DNA of 64,000 nt from Gemmatimonadaceae bacterium. GTDB taxonomy: Bacteria; Gemmatimonadota; Gemmatimonadetes; Gemmatimonadales; Gemmatimonadaceae. This document shows, one piece after another, positions 15,724 to 25,026 of the stretch. Location: assembly GCA_035533755.1 (NCBI GenBank), contig DATLTC010000096.1:1-64000 (forward strand), in the 5' to 3' direction. The translations under genes and the position numbers were made by a program. Each line of letters opens with the position of its first letter. The first letter of the stretch is position 1. The notes under the pieces are model-generated. The model was not told where the DNA came from, ran no database searches, and was given only the letters and a program-made list of their open reading frames with translations.

Positions 15724-17826
15724 TCAGTGCGCCAGCGCTTCTTCATGCTCCTTGCTCGACTCCGCGATCACGCGCTGGGCGGCGTCGGGCGGCATCTCTT
15801 CATAGCCGTGGAACCGGTGGATGAACATGGCGCGTCCCTGGGTCATGGACTGCAGCGCGCTCGCATACATGTGCAGCTCGGCCTGCGGGATCACGGCGCG
15901 CACGCGGGCGCCGTCGGGCGTGCTGTCGGTTCCCATGATGTGCCCGCGCCGCGACGACAGATCGCCGAGCACGTCGCCCAGATATTCGTCCGGCGTGGTG
16001 ATCTCGAGATCGTCCAGCGGCTCGAGCAGCACCGGCTTGCATTTTGGCGCCACCGCCTTGAACCCCAGGATGCCCGCCATCTTGAACGACATTTCGTTGG
16101 AGTCCACGGTGTGGTACGAACCGTCGTAGACCTCGGCCCTGAAATCCACGAGCGGGTATCCGGCCAGGATGCCACGGACGGCGGCTTCCTGCACGCCCCG
16201 GTCCACGGCGGGGATGAACTTGCTGGGAATCGCGCCACCCACGATGCGATCCACGAATTCGTATCCCCCGCCGCGGGGGAGGGGGGAGAACCGCACCCAG
16301 CAATCGCCGAACTGGCCGCGGCCGCCGCTCTGCTTCTTGTGCCGGCCCTGCCCCTCACCCGTGCCTCGCAGCGTCTCGCGGTACGCGATGCTGGGTTTGG
16401 TGAGGTCGGCTTCGACTCCGTACCGACGCTTGAGCTTGGCCAGCGTGACCTCGAGGTGCCGTTCGCCCAGCCCCGATACGATCGTCTCGTGGGTCTCGGC
16501 GTTGTAGTGCATCTCGAACGTCGGATCCTCGTCGTGCAGCTTGTGGAGTCCGGCCTGGAGCTTCTCCTCGTCGGCGCGGGCGGCGGCGTGCACCGCCATC
16601 TGCAGCGCCCCCTCCGGGAAGGCGATCTGCGGGAGCCGCACCGGATGTTGGCGGGTGGACAGGGTGTCGTTGGTGTGGGTATTGCGGAGCTTGGCCACGC
16701 AGCCGATGTCGCCGGCATGGAGAACCGCCTGCTCCGTCCGATCCTTGCCCTGCGTGATCGACAGATGGTTCAGCTTCTCGACGCCGTCGCGGGTGGCGTT
16801 GAACACCTCGGCCCCGTTCTCCACCCGGCCCGAGAAGATGCGGAAGAACGTCACCTCGCCCACGTGCGGCTCGGACGTCGTCTTGAAGGCGAGCGCGGCG
16901 AACGGCGCGTCGTCGATGGCGTGGATCTCCACCGTGCGATCGCCCTCGGCGCCCTTGAAGGCGTGCAGCTCCTCCATCTCCCACGCCGTGGGCATCAGTT
17001 CGACGATCGTGCTCAGCACCGCCTGGGTCCCGTAGTTGAGTTCGCTGGATATGCAGAACAGGGGGAACAGCTCCATCTGCTTCATCGCTTCCTTCATCGC
17101 GGCGACGGCGTCTTCCCGCGGGATCTCGCCGCCCTCCAGGTACCGCTCCAGCAGGGAGTCGTCGGTGGCGGCGATGGTCTCGATGAGCTGCTCGTAGTAC
17201 TTGTCGAACTGCGGCCGGTGCTCGGCCGGGATCTCGACCTCGTCGTAGTTCCCGCCCTTCACCCCGCGCTTGTACAGATGCGCCTTTCTCGTGAACAGGT
17301 TGATGATCCCGTGGAACTCCGGCCCTTCGCCGATCGGCACCTCGACCGGAATGACCTTGTTGGTGAGGCGGGCGCGGATCTGGTCCACCACGTCGTCGAA
17401 GCTGGCGTGCTCCTTGTCCATCATCGAGGCCACGAACAGCACCGGATCGCGCCGCCGCACGGCCTCGCGAAACATGCGTTCGGTGCCCACCTCGATCCCC
17501 GCCGTGGCGCTCACCACGCAGAGCGCGCCGTCGGCGGCGGCGAGTCCGGCGACCGCGTCGCCCTGGAAGTCGAGGTATCCCGGCGTGTCGATGAGATTGA
17601 TCTTGGTGTTCATCCACTCGGCGTACGCGCAACCCAGATTGATCGAGTAGCCGCGCTCCACTTCTTCAGGGGCCGTGTCGGTGAGCGACGTGCCGTCCTT
17701 CACGGAGCCGTGGCGCTTGCTGGATCCAGACACGAAGGCGAGCGCATCGACCAGGCTGGTCTTGCCGCTCGCCCCGTGTCCCACTACCGCCACGTTCCGG
17801 ATTTCTGACCCTCGATATTCTGGCAT
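15724..17826 (-). CDS. Elongation factor G-like GTPase (EF-G2 / FusA2 type)
   Basis: 700 residues, full length for the family. The P-loop is GHGASGKT at 16-23. The G3 motif is DTPGYLDF (80-87): Tyr84 replaces the catalytic His of EF-G, as is usual in the EF-G-like subfamily. The G4 motif reads SMMD (134-137) instead of NKxD, so guanine recognition should differ. Domains II to V are all present, with SGRGQFG-like RHKKQSGGRGQFGDCWVR near residue 473. EF-G2 paralogues have uncertain roles; some work in ribosome recycling or translocation, others bind GTP weakly. The gene is probably not the housekeeping fusA, which normally sits with rpsL, rpsG and tuf. Confidence 0.88.
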   Translation of the reverse strand: MPEYRGSEIRNVAVVGHGASGKTSLVDALAFVSGSSKRHGSVKDGTSLTDTAPEEVERGYSINLGCAYAEWMNTKINLIDTPGYLDFQGDAVAGLAAADGALCVVSATAGIEVGTERMFREAVRRRDPVLFVASMMDKEHASFDDVVDQIRARLTNKVIPVEVPIGEGPEFHGIINLFTRKAHLYKRGVKGGNYDEVEIPAEHRPQFDKYYEQLIETIAATDDSLLERYLEGGEIPREDAVAAMKEAMKQMELFPLFCISSELNYGTQAVLSTIVELMPTAWEMEELHAFKGAEGDRTVEIHAIDDAPFAALAFKTTSEPHVGEVTFFRIFSGRVENGAEVFNATRDGVEKLNHLSITQGKDRTEQAVLHAGDIGCVAKLRNTHTNDTLSTRQHPVRLPQIAFPEGALQMAVHAAARADEEKLQAGLHKLHDEDPTFEMHYNAETHETIVSGLGERHLEVTLAKLKRRYGVEADLTKPSIAYRETLRGTGEGQGRHKKQSGGRGQFGDCWVRFSPLPRGGGYEFVDRIVGGAIPSKFIPAVDRGVQEAAVRGILAGYPLVDFRAEVYDGSYHTVDSNEMSFKMAGILGFKAVAPKCKPVLLEPLDDLEITTPDEYLGDVLGDLSSRRGHIMGTDSTPDGARVRAVIPQAELHMYASALQSMTQGRAMFIHRFHGYEEMPPDAAQRVIAESSKEHEEALAH

Positions 17827-17844
17827 GTGCCGGTCCTCATCACC

Positions 17845-18111
17845 TCAAGTGAGTGTGCCGATGCGGGGGGCGATCGACAGCCAGGCGCGGAGTGTGTCGT
17901 CCTCGACATCCCCCACGCTGCCCGGCAGGTCCACAGCGATCGCACGGCCCGACTGACGCACCTCGCTGACGCAGGTGAACACGACGGCATTGTTGCCGCC
18001 GGCCTCACCGTTCACGTATGCGGCGCTCCATGTGCGGCCGAGGGCGTCCGTAAAGACGCGCTCGCCGCCTGATGGGCGGCGGAAGGAGGTGCGGATAGAC
18101 TGCCTGGGCAC
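17845..18111 (-). CDS. Small protein of unknown function
   Basis: 88 residues from GTG 18111. The first 20 residues are basic and polar, then GERVFTDALGRTWSAAYVN and NNAVVFTCVSEVRQSGRAIAVDL form a beta-rich pattern. It has no signal or membrane segment. It lies 18 bases upstream of EF-G2 on the same strand and may be cotranscribed with it. A plausible coding start and normal composition support it; I do not recognise the family. Confidence 0.6.
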   Translation of the reverse strand: MPRQSIRTSFRRPSGGERVFTDALGRTWSAAYVNGEAGGNNAVVFTCVSEVRQSGRAIAVDLPGSVGDVEDDTLRAWLSIAPRIGTLT

Positions 18112-18185
18112 GTTTCGATGCTCCTCTGTACTTCAAAGCCTGACCCCCTGCATAGGGGTTCGTCAAGGTGTGCCGGCCGGAAACG

Positions 18186-18217
18186 CCACCGGGGAGCGAC
18201 TAGGCGCTCCCCGGTGG
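18186..18217 (-). terminator. Hairpin terminator
   Basis: A perfect 13-base-pair stem at 18186-18198 and 18205-18217 encloses a 6-base loop. It lies just past the end of the minus-strand gene at 18251-18808 and before the small gene that starts at 18111. On the minus strand it is followed by a short TTT-containing stretch. Confidence 0.65.
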
Positions 18218-18250
18218 GTTGGACTGCTCGGACGAATCAGGTGTCGTGTC

Positions 18251-18808
18251 TCACTCCCCCTCAAAGTCGAAGGCCAGACTGTCTGCTTCCCGCCACCGTT
18301 CCAGCACCGACTCCAGCGGCTTCAGAACCGGCGCCGTCAGCCCCCCCACGGGCCCCAACGACACCGTAATCGCCCGCCGTGCCCCTTCGGGCCAGTCGGG
18401 CATCGACAGTCCGGCCACGAGGCGACCGATCACCTGGCCGCATTCCCGCATCAGTTCCGTGGCCGTGGCGTGGAGAATCTCCAGCGGAATCTCCAGGTCC
18501 CGGGTCACGAGCTGTCCGGTGCTGTCGCGCCACGCCGCGTCACCCACGGCGCCGCGCTCCGCCCACACGCCCAGATGGCGGATGGACTCCAGACTTCCCT
18601 CGCCTCCCCCCTCCCCCTCCTCCCCCGTACGGTGGCATTCCACCGCCGCCGCCAACGCCAACGCAACGGACTCCGTGGTCGGGGCGCCATACAGCGTCAC
18701 GATGTCCCGTGACGGCCGCTCGGAGTCGAGCGGCGCCGGAACGGAGTTCACGTGCGCGAGCACCGGCGAGTGGTCGGGGTTCTCCTCGAGCATCACGAGG
18801 ACATCCAT
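18251..18808 (-). CDS. Protein of unknown function
   Basis: 185 residues from ATG 18808, chosen because AGGAGGGGGT sits directly upstream, a very strong ribosome site; longer in-frame versions have a poor start. The first 12 residues are hydrophobic but too short for a signal. A Gly/Glu-rich stretch EEGEGGGEG around residue 66 breaks the chain, followed by a mostly helical half with a polar face. I see no catalytic motif. The region upstream (18809-19014) holds no gene. Confidence 0.65.
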   Translation of the reverse strand: MDVLVMLEENPDHSPVLAHVNSVPAPLDSERPSRDIVTLYGAPTTESVALALAAAVECHRTGEEGEGGGEGSLESIRHLGVWAERGAVGDAAWRDSTGQLVTRDLEIPLEILHATATELMRECGQVIGRLVAGLSMPDWPEGARRAITVSLGPVGGLTAPVLKPLESVLERWREADSLAFDFEGE

Positions 18809-19014
18809 ACCCCCTCCTGAATAAAGTGCTGCTGCACCATCGCCTTGCTCCCTCGAACGACGGCCGGCGGCATGGAGTTTCACCTCCGACCACGCGCCGC
18901 CCAGCCCTCGTCCGTACAAACACACCCGCCGCGAAATCGTTCCAGCGCGCTGCCGCGCCGTCACGGCGTTTCCCTCTCAACTCGCGGACGTAAGATCGGG
19001 TCACTTGCAACGCA

Positions 19015-19043
19015 AGAGGGCCCCGCGATTCGCGGGGCCCTCT
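19015..19043 (-). terminator. Strong hairpin terminator
   Basis: A perfect 13-base-pair stem at 19015-19027 and 19031-19043 with a 3-base loop lies 22 bases past the stop of the minus-strand lipoprotein at 19066-19740. Its high GC content makes it a likely intrinsic terminator for that gene. Confidence 0.72.
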
Positions 19044-19065
19044 CGTGATCGCCATCACCAAGCGA

Positions 19066-19740
19066 CTACTGCGGCGTGCCGCCGATGATGATCGTGCCGA
19101 TGGCGTAGCAGCCATCGTCCACGCCCGGCGTGCAGTCATCCACCAGCCCGGTGTGCACGTTGTAGCCCGTGAAGTGCTCCACGCGGCGCCACACGGCCCC
19201 CGTGCGGATGTTCACGTGCGTGGCCAGCGTCGAGTCGGTCGCCGACTCGTCCACCACCGGGCCGCCCGGCACGGCCGAGAACAGGACCGCGAACCGGCGC
19301 AGGTCGCCATGGCCACCGATGGCCGCCAGGCGGAGGGTGTGGATGGTCACCCAGCGGGACGGATCGTTGCTGGGCACGAATCGGATGTCGGGGGTGAAGT
19401 CCACGTAATCGCGGCCGTCGATCGTGGTCACCGTGGCGCTCACGTGGATCGGCGACCTGGCCGCCGTGCACGGATCGTTCCAGGTGCCCGGGCCGTACGT
19501 CGACGTGGTCGGGTCGCACACCGCGCGGGGGGGAACGACGAGCAGGTACTGGCCCAGCGTGTAGACCCCGCCGCGGGTGGAGATGTCGAACGTGTACGCG
19601 GCTCCACCGTAAGCGCCGCGCGACTGCGAAGCCGACGGGCCGGCAGCGACCGGTGCCGTAGCCGTGGGAGACACACTGTCGCCGCAGCTGGCGGCCAAGG
19701 TGAGCGCTGCGACTGCGAGAGCCGAGGGGATCCGGCGCAT
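19066..19740 (-). CDS. Secreted lipoprotein of unknown function
   Basis: 224 residues. The signal peptide ends LAASC near residue 19, so the mature protein begins with a lipidated Cys. The rest is Thr/Ser/Gly-rich and beta-strand-rich (YTFDISTRGGVYTLGQYLLVVPP, then RWVTIHTLRLAAIGG), with four cysteines in CDPTTSTYGPGTWNDPC and DDCTPGVDDGC that may form disulfides outside the cytoplasm. No family is recognised. It is flanked by an intrinsic terminator downstream and a 137-base gap upstream, so it is probably transcribed alone. Confidence 0.65.
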   Translation of the reverse strand: MRRIPSALAVAALTLAASCGDSVSPTATAPVAAGPSASQSRGAYGGAAYTFDISTRGGVYTLGQYLLVVPPRAVCDPTTSTYGPGTWNDPCTAARSPIHVSATVTTIDGRDYVDFTPDIRFVPSNDPSRWVTIHTLRLAAIGGHGDLRRFAVLFSAVPGGPVVDESATDSTLATHVNIRTGAVWRRVEHFTGYNVHTGLVDDCTPGVDDGCYAIGTIIIGGTPQ

Positions 19741-19832
19741 TGAACCCTACCGTAAAGAAGGAGTCTCGGACGTCGGCCACCCCGCGGCGAGCGGCCTTAC
19801 GCTTGGAATCGGGTACTCAGAGAAAACGTATG

Positions 19833-19855
19833 CCTGGCGCCATATTTGCGCCAGG
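19833..19855 (-). terminator. Hairpin terminator of the GGDEF/STAND gene
   Basis: An 8-base-pair perfect stem at 19833-19840 and 19848-19855 with a 7-base AT-rich loop follows the minus-strand stop at 19878 by 22 bases. Read on the minus strand it is followed shortly by a run of four T residues. This matches an intrinsic terminator. Confidence 0.6.
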
Positions 19856-19877
19856 ATTAGAGAAGTTGTGACTCAGA

Positions 19878-22800
19878 TCACGAAATCGCGGCGAGAATCG
19901 CATATCGGTCGGTGAGCGAAGTGAATCCCAAACCCGCCACGCGGGATGCGTAGCGCTCCACCGCCGCACGGGCCACCCCGCGGTCGATCCGGAAGATCGC
20001 ATCGGCGCAGGCGGCGGTGAACCACGCCGCGCTGTAGAGGTCGGTGGCGTCGGCGAGGGCCCGCGCCTGCTCGAACTGCTCGAGGGCGTCGGTACGGCGT
20101 CCCTCCGCCGCCGCCACGAGCACGCGCAACGTCTCCACGAGCTCCCGCCCCTGGAACCACTCGGCGCGCGTGGCCATCCGGCTCTCGGCTTCGGCCAGCG
20201 GACGCCGGGCCTCCTCGCCGCGGTTCATGGCGAGGAGGCACAGCCCCTCGCCCGCCCGCGCGCCGATCTCCACGTCGGATTGCCCGATGCGCTGGGCCAG
20301 CGACGCCGTGGCGTCGTACAGCTCGGCCCCCGATGCGGGCTGCCCGCTCTCCCGGGCGGCGTGCGCCATGTTGAACAGCGCGTACAACTGGTACTCCGTG
20401 TTCTTGAGCGAGGCCGACAGCCCGAGCGCCTCGCTGAACAGTTCCCGCGCCCGGTCATAATCACCCAACTTCTGGATGATGAGTCCGAGATTGAGCGCCG
20501 CGGCCGCCCAGAGGTCGGCCATGCCGGCCGCCCGCGCCAGCGTGATGGCCGTGGCGAGCGATTCACGCGCCGCGTCGATCTGGCTCTCGAGCTGGAGCAC
20601 GATGCCGAGATTGTTGTAGCAGCGCACCTGAGCACGGATGTCCCCGCCCGCCCGGGCCAGGCCGAGGGCGCGCTCGTAGCACTCGCGCGCCCGCTTGGGC
20701 GATTCGGTCTCCACCGTGATGCCGAACCGCGTGAGCGCCTCGGCGAGCAACAGCGGATCGCCGATGCGCTCGGCCATCTCCACGCACTCGGCGGCGATCC
20801 GCGCCGCCTCGCGGGGTTCGCCGAGCCGACCATGCACCTGCGAGAGCAGCGTGAGGATGGCCACGCGCTCCTCGTCGAAGCCGAGCTGCGTGGCCGCGTC
20901 GTCGAGCACCCGCAGCGCATCGAGGGACCGGCGGGCCGGCTGGCCCAACTCCTTGCGCGCCCGCTCGCGCATGCGGCGCAACGTGAGCGCCCGCCGCTCG
21001 TCGCCCTCGCCGGCGAACCAGTCGAGCGCGAGGTCGCACAGTTCCTCTTCCTCGTCGTACCGGCCCAGCGCCTCGGCGATCTGCGCCAGCCGCACCCGCC
21101 CCTCGGCCAGATCACCGGGCGACGGCGCGTTGCGCGCCGCCAGCTGCAGAAAGTCGCCGGCCGTGGTGAGCGCGTACAACGCTTCGGCCTGCGTCGCGGC
21201 GTCGAGCGCCGTGCGGTAGGCGTCGACGGCGACGCCGGCCGCGTCGTAATGCTGGGCGATCTCGGCGATCGTGCCGTCGCCCCGCGCCTCCATGGCGCGC
21301 GCCACGCGCTCGTGCCGCAGCCGCGCCTGCTCGGGCGACGGCGAGCGCGCCAGCACGTCGGCGATCGATTCGTGCGTGAACAGGAATGCCTTGCGCCGGC
21401 GCTCGTAGGTGTACTGCAACACCCCCGAGGCCAGGCCCTCCTCCACCGCCACCTCCACGGCGCGCGCGCTGCCGGCCCCCGCCGCCTCGACCAGCGGCAC
21501 GTCGAACTCGCGGCCGATCACCGCGGCGGTGGAGAGCACGGCGTGCGTGCTCGCCGAGAACCGCTCGAGGCGGCGGGACAGAATCCCCTCCGCGTCCGAC
21601 GGCATCCGCAGCCCGGATACCGCCTTCCATTGCCACTGTTGGCCGTCGTTCCACAACGAACCTTCCTCGGTCAGGCAGCGCACCAGTTGCGTGAGGAGGA
21701 ACGGATTGCCCTCGGTGTGGCGATACACGAACGCGAGGAGGTCGCGCCCCACCTCCTGGTGATCCAGGGCGGCTTCGAGCCAGCGCTTCACCTCCTCGCG
21801 CGTCAGACGCGACAGATGGAGCTCCTGGTAGCCGGCATGGTGCTGGAGCGCCGCCAGCCGCTCGGCGGCCGGCGTGTGCTCGACGCCCGTGCGCATCGTG
21901 ATGCAGACGAGCAGCCGTTCGTCGGTCAGATGCTCCACCAGATGGTCGAGCGTATCCCACGAGGCTTCGTCGGCCCACTGCATCTCGTCCAGCACCACGA
22001 CCAACGGCCACTTGGCGGTGGCGATGCGCAGGTAGGCCGCGATCTCCTCCATGAGCCGATACTTGGTTCCCGCCGGAATCGCCGGATCGCGCGGCAGGGT
22101 GGGCACGAGCTTCGGCAGTTCGCGCCACACCTGATCCGGCGGCGGGGCCACGCGGCGAACGGTCTGGAGTACGCCGGCCCACGGCCCGTACGGCTGGCGC
22201 ACCGACATCATCCGGCCGCGGCCATACACGGTCGATCCACCGAGCAGGCGAACTTCGGGTTCCAGCTGGCGCGCCAGCGTGAGCGTGCCGCTGCCCGGTT
22301 CGCCGACAATCGAGACGATGCGCGGGTGTCCGGCGGCCGCCTCGTCGAGCAGGCGGAACAGTGTGCGACGCTCGGTCAGGCGACCGGCAAACCGGCCCAC
22401 GTCCGGCACGGCGAGCGCGGCGCTGTCCGCAGCGTCGCGCGCCACGGCCACGCCGTCGCCGCCTCGCTGGGCGATGCCGGCGCAGGCCTGCCGCGCCGCC
22501 GAGACGAGTCGCTCCGGATCGGCCCCATGATCCGGGGCCGCGGCAACCCCCGCCGAGATCGTCACGCGGGGAGCGGCGGGCACGGCGCGCATGGATTGAC
22601 CGGGGCTGAATTCGTGCCCGCGCACGGCAGCCCCGATGCGATGCGCCACCTGGCGCGCGTCGGTGACGCCGGCGCCAAGGAGCATCACGACCAACTCGCC
22701 GTCCGACACCCGTTGCACGTAGTCGCCGGTGCGCAGGATGCGCTGCAACATGCGCGCGATCTGCTCGCACACGTCATCGGCGCCCGACGGACCCAGCGCC

Positions 22801-22910
22801 GAACGCAGGGCCTGCAGGCGGTCGAGCTCGATCGAGACGAGTGACACCGGGCGCGCCGTGGCACTCGTCTCGGCCAGCGTCGCCGAAACGACGTCTATCA
22901 GCTCGCGCAT
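19878..22910 (-). CDS. GGDEF-like / STAND-type AAA ATPase / TPR multidomain protein
   Basis: 1010 residues from ATG 22910; in-frame sequence further upstream looks non-coding. Residues 20-160 are a GGDEF-fold domain with the signature reduced to SDGEL (69-73), so cyclase activity is unlikely. Residues 175-500 are a STAND-like ATPase: the Walker A site reads GEPGSGTLT (203-211) with Thr instead of the essential Lys, while Walker B is intact (LVVVLDEMQWAD, 303-314). The rest, about 560-1000, is a helical repeat region with TPR-like units (NNLGIVLQLES, NLGLIIQKLGDYDRARELFSEA). The design matches signal-sensing regulators, but both catalytic centres look damaged, so it may work as a binding scaffold. 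Across 212 bases it faces the DUF1800 gene. Confidence 0.85.
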   Translation of the reverse strand: MRELIDVVSATLAETSATARPVSLVSIELDRLQALRSALGPSGADDVCEQIARMLQRILRTGDYVQRVSDGELVVMLLGAGVTDARQVAHRIGAAVRGHEFSPGQSMRAVPAAPRVTISAGVAAAPDHGADPERLVSAARQACAGIAQRGGDGVAVARDAADSAALAVPDVGRFAGRLTERRTLFRLLDEAAAGHPRIVSIVGEPGSGTLTLARQLEPEVRLLGGSTVYGRGRMMSVRQPYGPWAGVLQTVRRVAPPPDQVWRELPKLVPTLPRDPAIPAGTKYRLMEEIAAYLRIATAKWPLVVVLDEMQWADEASWDTLDHLVEHLTDERLLVCITMRTGVEHTPAAERLAALQHHAGYQELHLSRLTREEVKRWLEAALDHQEVGRDLLAFVYRHTEGNPFLLTQLVRCLTEEGSLWNDGQQWQWKAVSGLRMPSDAEGILSRRLERFSASTHAVLSTAAVIGREFDVPLVEAAGAGSARAVEVAVEEGLASGVLQYTYERRRKAFLFTHESIADVLARSPSPEQARLRHERVARAMEARGDGTIAEIAQHYDAAGVAVDAYRTALDAATQAEALYALTTAGDFLQLAARNAPSPGDLAEGRVRLAQIAEALGRYDEEEELCDLALDWFAGEGDERRALTLRRMRERARKELGQPARRSLDALRVLDDAATQLGFDEERVAILTLLSQVHGRLGEPREAARIAAECVEMAERIGDPLLLAEALTRFGITVETESPKRARECYERALGLARAGGDIRAQVRCYNNLGIVLQLESQIDAARESLATAITLARAAGMADLWAAAALNLGLIIQKLGDYDRARELFSEALGLSASLKNTEYQLYALFNMAHAARESGQPASGAELYDATASLAQRIGQSDVEIGARAGEGLCLLAMNRGEEARRPLAEAESRMATRAEWFQGRELVETLRVLVAAAEGRRTDALEQFEQARALADATDLYSAAWFTAACADAIFRIDRGVARAAVERYASRVAGLGFTSLTDRYAILAAIS

Positions 22911-23122
22911 GAGGGTGTGTGACGGGGGTCGCAGATCACCGGTCGGTGTAGGAACAAGACACCTTGACCGGCTCCGGCGAACCGTACGCACGTTCGCCCC
23001 GGTCCCGCAAGCGGGACTGTCACTTTTTGGTGCGGTAGCGTCACACTCCGGGTCGGTCGGGTTAACAGCGGCTCCCATACGCCCGTCTGACGAGCACCAT
23101 CCCCCAACCGGGAGAGCGCGAG

Positions 23123-25015
23123 ATGCGGTTCCGTTCCTATATATGGTTGTGGCTGCCCGCCGTTGGCGCGCTGGGGTCCTGCGCCAGCGGCGCGCCCTCG
23201 GCCACGGCGGCGGCGGCACCGGCCATGGCACCGGTGGCGGAGCTGCGCGAGCAGCTACCGGAGCAGCAGATCCTGCAGGTTCTCAATCGGCTGGCCTATG
23301 GGCCGCGCCCCGGAGATGTCGAGCAGGTGCGGGCCATGGGGGTGGACCAGTGGATCGCGCGCCAGCTCACCCCGGATCGCATCGACGATCACGTGGCCGA
23401 TTCGGCGCTGGCCCGATATCACATGCTCGACACGCCGACGCGGGACATCGTGCAGTCGTTTCAGGACATACAGCGCGCTCGCCGCGAGGAACAGCTCGCG
23501 ATGAAGGCGGACGACGACACGGCAACGCAGCGCAACGCGCGGCAGCAATATCTGCGCGCCCATCCCGAGCTCCGGGAGTTGCAGCAGCGGGTGCAGGGCC
23601 CGGTGAACCAACTGATGTCGGCGCAACTGGCGCGGGCCGTGCTCAGCGAGCGACAGCTCGACGAAGTGATGGTGGAGTTCTGGGAGAACCACTTCAGCGT
23701 GTATGTGGGCAAGGGCCAGACGCGGAATTTTCTCAACGCCTACGACCGCGAGGTGATCCGTCCCCATGTGCTGGGCAAGTTCCGCGATCTATTGGGCGCG
23801 GTGGCGCACAGCCCGGCGATGCTGTTCTATCTGGACAATTGGGAGAGCCAGGCCGACAGCACGCATGCCACGCTCGCCGCCAACGGTCGCGTGGCCACGG
23901 CGGCGCAGCGCCGCCGCGTGCTGGAGACGATCGAGCGGGCGCGGCCCGATCAGCTTCCACCGCGGCTGCGCAACATGTCGGCCGAGCAGCGGCGGAGACT
24001 CATCCAGCAGATGCAGCAGTCGCGCAAGCGCGGCCTCAACGAGAACTACGCCCGCGAGCTGATGGAACTGCACACCCTGGGCGTGGACGGCGGCTACACG
24101 CAGCAGGACGTGATCGAGGTGGCGCGGTGCCTCACGGGATGGAGCATCGATCTGCGCACCGGCGAGTTCATCTTCCGACCGCAGATGCACGATGCCGACG
24201 CCAAGGTCGTGCTCGGGCACCGGATCGCCGCCGGGCGCGGCGAAGAGGACGGCGAGCAGGTGCTGGACATTCTCGCCAGCAGCCCGGCCACGGCGCACTT
24301 CATCGCTCGCAAGCTGGTGGTGCGATTCGTGAGCGACAGCCCGCCGCCGGCGCTCGTGGAACGCGCGGCGCAGACGTTCCTGCACACCGGCGGCGACATC
24401 CGCGAGGTGGTGCGCACGATCGTCACGTCGCCGGAGTTCTTCAGCAACGCGGCCTATCGCGCGAAGGTGAAGACGCCGTTCGAGTTGGTGGCCAGCGCGC
24501 TCCGGGCCGTGAACGCCAAGCCCGACACCACGCCGCGGCTGGCCGGGCTCGTGGCGCTGCTCGGCGAGCCGGAGTTCGGCCGACAGACGCCCGACGGGTG
24601 GCCCGATCAGGGCGACGCGTGGATGAACACGGGCGCGATCCTCGATCGGATCAACTTCGGCCTGCTGCTGGCCAGCAGCCGGCTGCCCGGTGCGCCGCTC
24701 GCCAACTGGACGTACGCCCAGCAACTGCGTCGCGCGCCCCACGCCCAGCAGGTGGACGGCGTGATCCATGCGATCCTCGGCGGGGAGGTGTCGCAGGTCA
24801 CGCGCGACGTGCTGCTCACGGGCGAGAATCCATTCCTCAAGAAAGCACAAAGCGACTCTCTCGCTAACATGGGAGGCGCCGTGGCGTCGAACGCGATGGA
24901 ACGAGGTCGGGGCGGACGCGGCGGATACAACGCGCTCACGCGGCCGGTGAATCTGTCCGGATTGCCGCTGGTGGTGGGCCTCGCGTTGGGCGCACCGGAA
25001 TTTCAACGCAGGTAG
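23123..25015 (+). CDS. DUF1800 family protein, exported
   Basis: 630 residues. The N-terminus has a signal peptide with a lipobox-like end (LGSCAS). DUF1800 marks include LNRLAYGPRPGDVEQV near residue 54, ENHFSVYVGKG near 191, NENYARELMELHTLGV near 306, YTQQDVIEVARCLTGW near 323 and a late TPDGWPDQGDAWMNTG near 489. The family is widespread in environmental bacteria and almost always next to a DUF1501 gene, as here. Its biochemical role is not established; a cell-surface or export function is often assumed. The distance to DUF1501 is only 11 bases, so they form one operon. Confidence 0.85.
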   Translation: MRFRSYIWLWLPAVGALGSCASGAPSATAAAAPAMAPVAELREQLPEQQILQVLNRLAYGPRPGDVEQVRAMGVDQWIARQLTPDRIDDHVADSALARYHMLDTPTRDIVQSFQDIQRARREEQLAMKADDDTATQRNARQQYLRAHPELRELQQRVQGPVNQLMSAQLARAVLSERQLDEVMVEFWENHFSVYVGKGQTRNFLNAYDREVIRPHVLGKFRDLLGAVAHSPAMLFYLDNWESQADSTHATLAANGRVATAAQRRRVLETIERARPDQLPPRLRNMSAEQRRRLIQQMQQSRKRGLNENYARELMELHTLGVDGGYTQQDVIEVARCLTGWSIDLRTGEFIFRPQMHDADAKVVLGHRIAAGRGEEDGEQVLDILASSPATAHFIARKLVVRFVSDSPPPALVERAAQTFLHTGGDIREVVRTIVTSPEFFSNAAYRAKVKTPFELVASALRAVNAKPDTTPRLAGLVALLGEPEFGRQTPDGWPDQGDAWMNTGAILDRINFGLLLASSRLPGAPLANWTYAQQLRRAPHAQQVDGVIHAILGGEVSQVTRDVLLTGENPFLKKAQSDSLANMGGAVASNAMERGRGGRGGYNALTRPVNLSGLPLVVGLALGAPEFQRR

Positions 25016-25026
25016 CGGGGGCACTC

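Noticed and set aside
15697-17808. Long plus-strand frame opposite EF-G2
   Set aside because: Shadow of the EF-G2 frame; no family features, while the minus-strand protein is complete with GTPase motifs.
20280-22844. Open reading frame of 854 codons on the plus strand, opposite the GGDEF/STAND gene
   Set aside because: It is His/Arg/Gly/Ala-rich with no domain marks; such antisense frames are a normal side effect of codon bias in GC-rich genes. The minus-strand protein has recognisable domains.
19878-22910. Active diguanylate cyclase
   Set aside because: The GGDEF signature is SDGEL, which is not expected to support catalysis.
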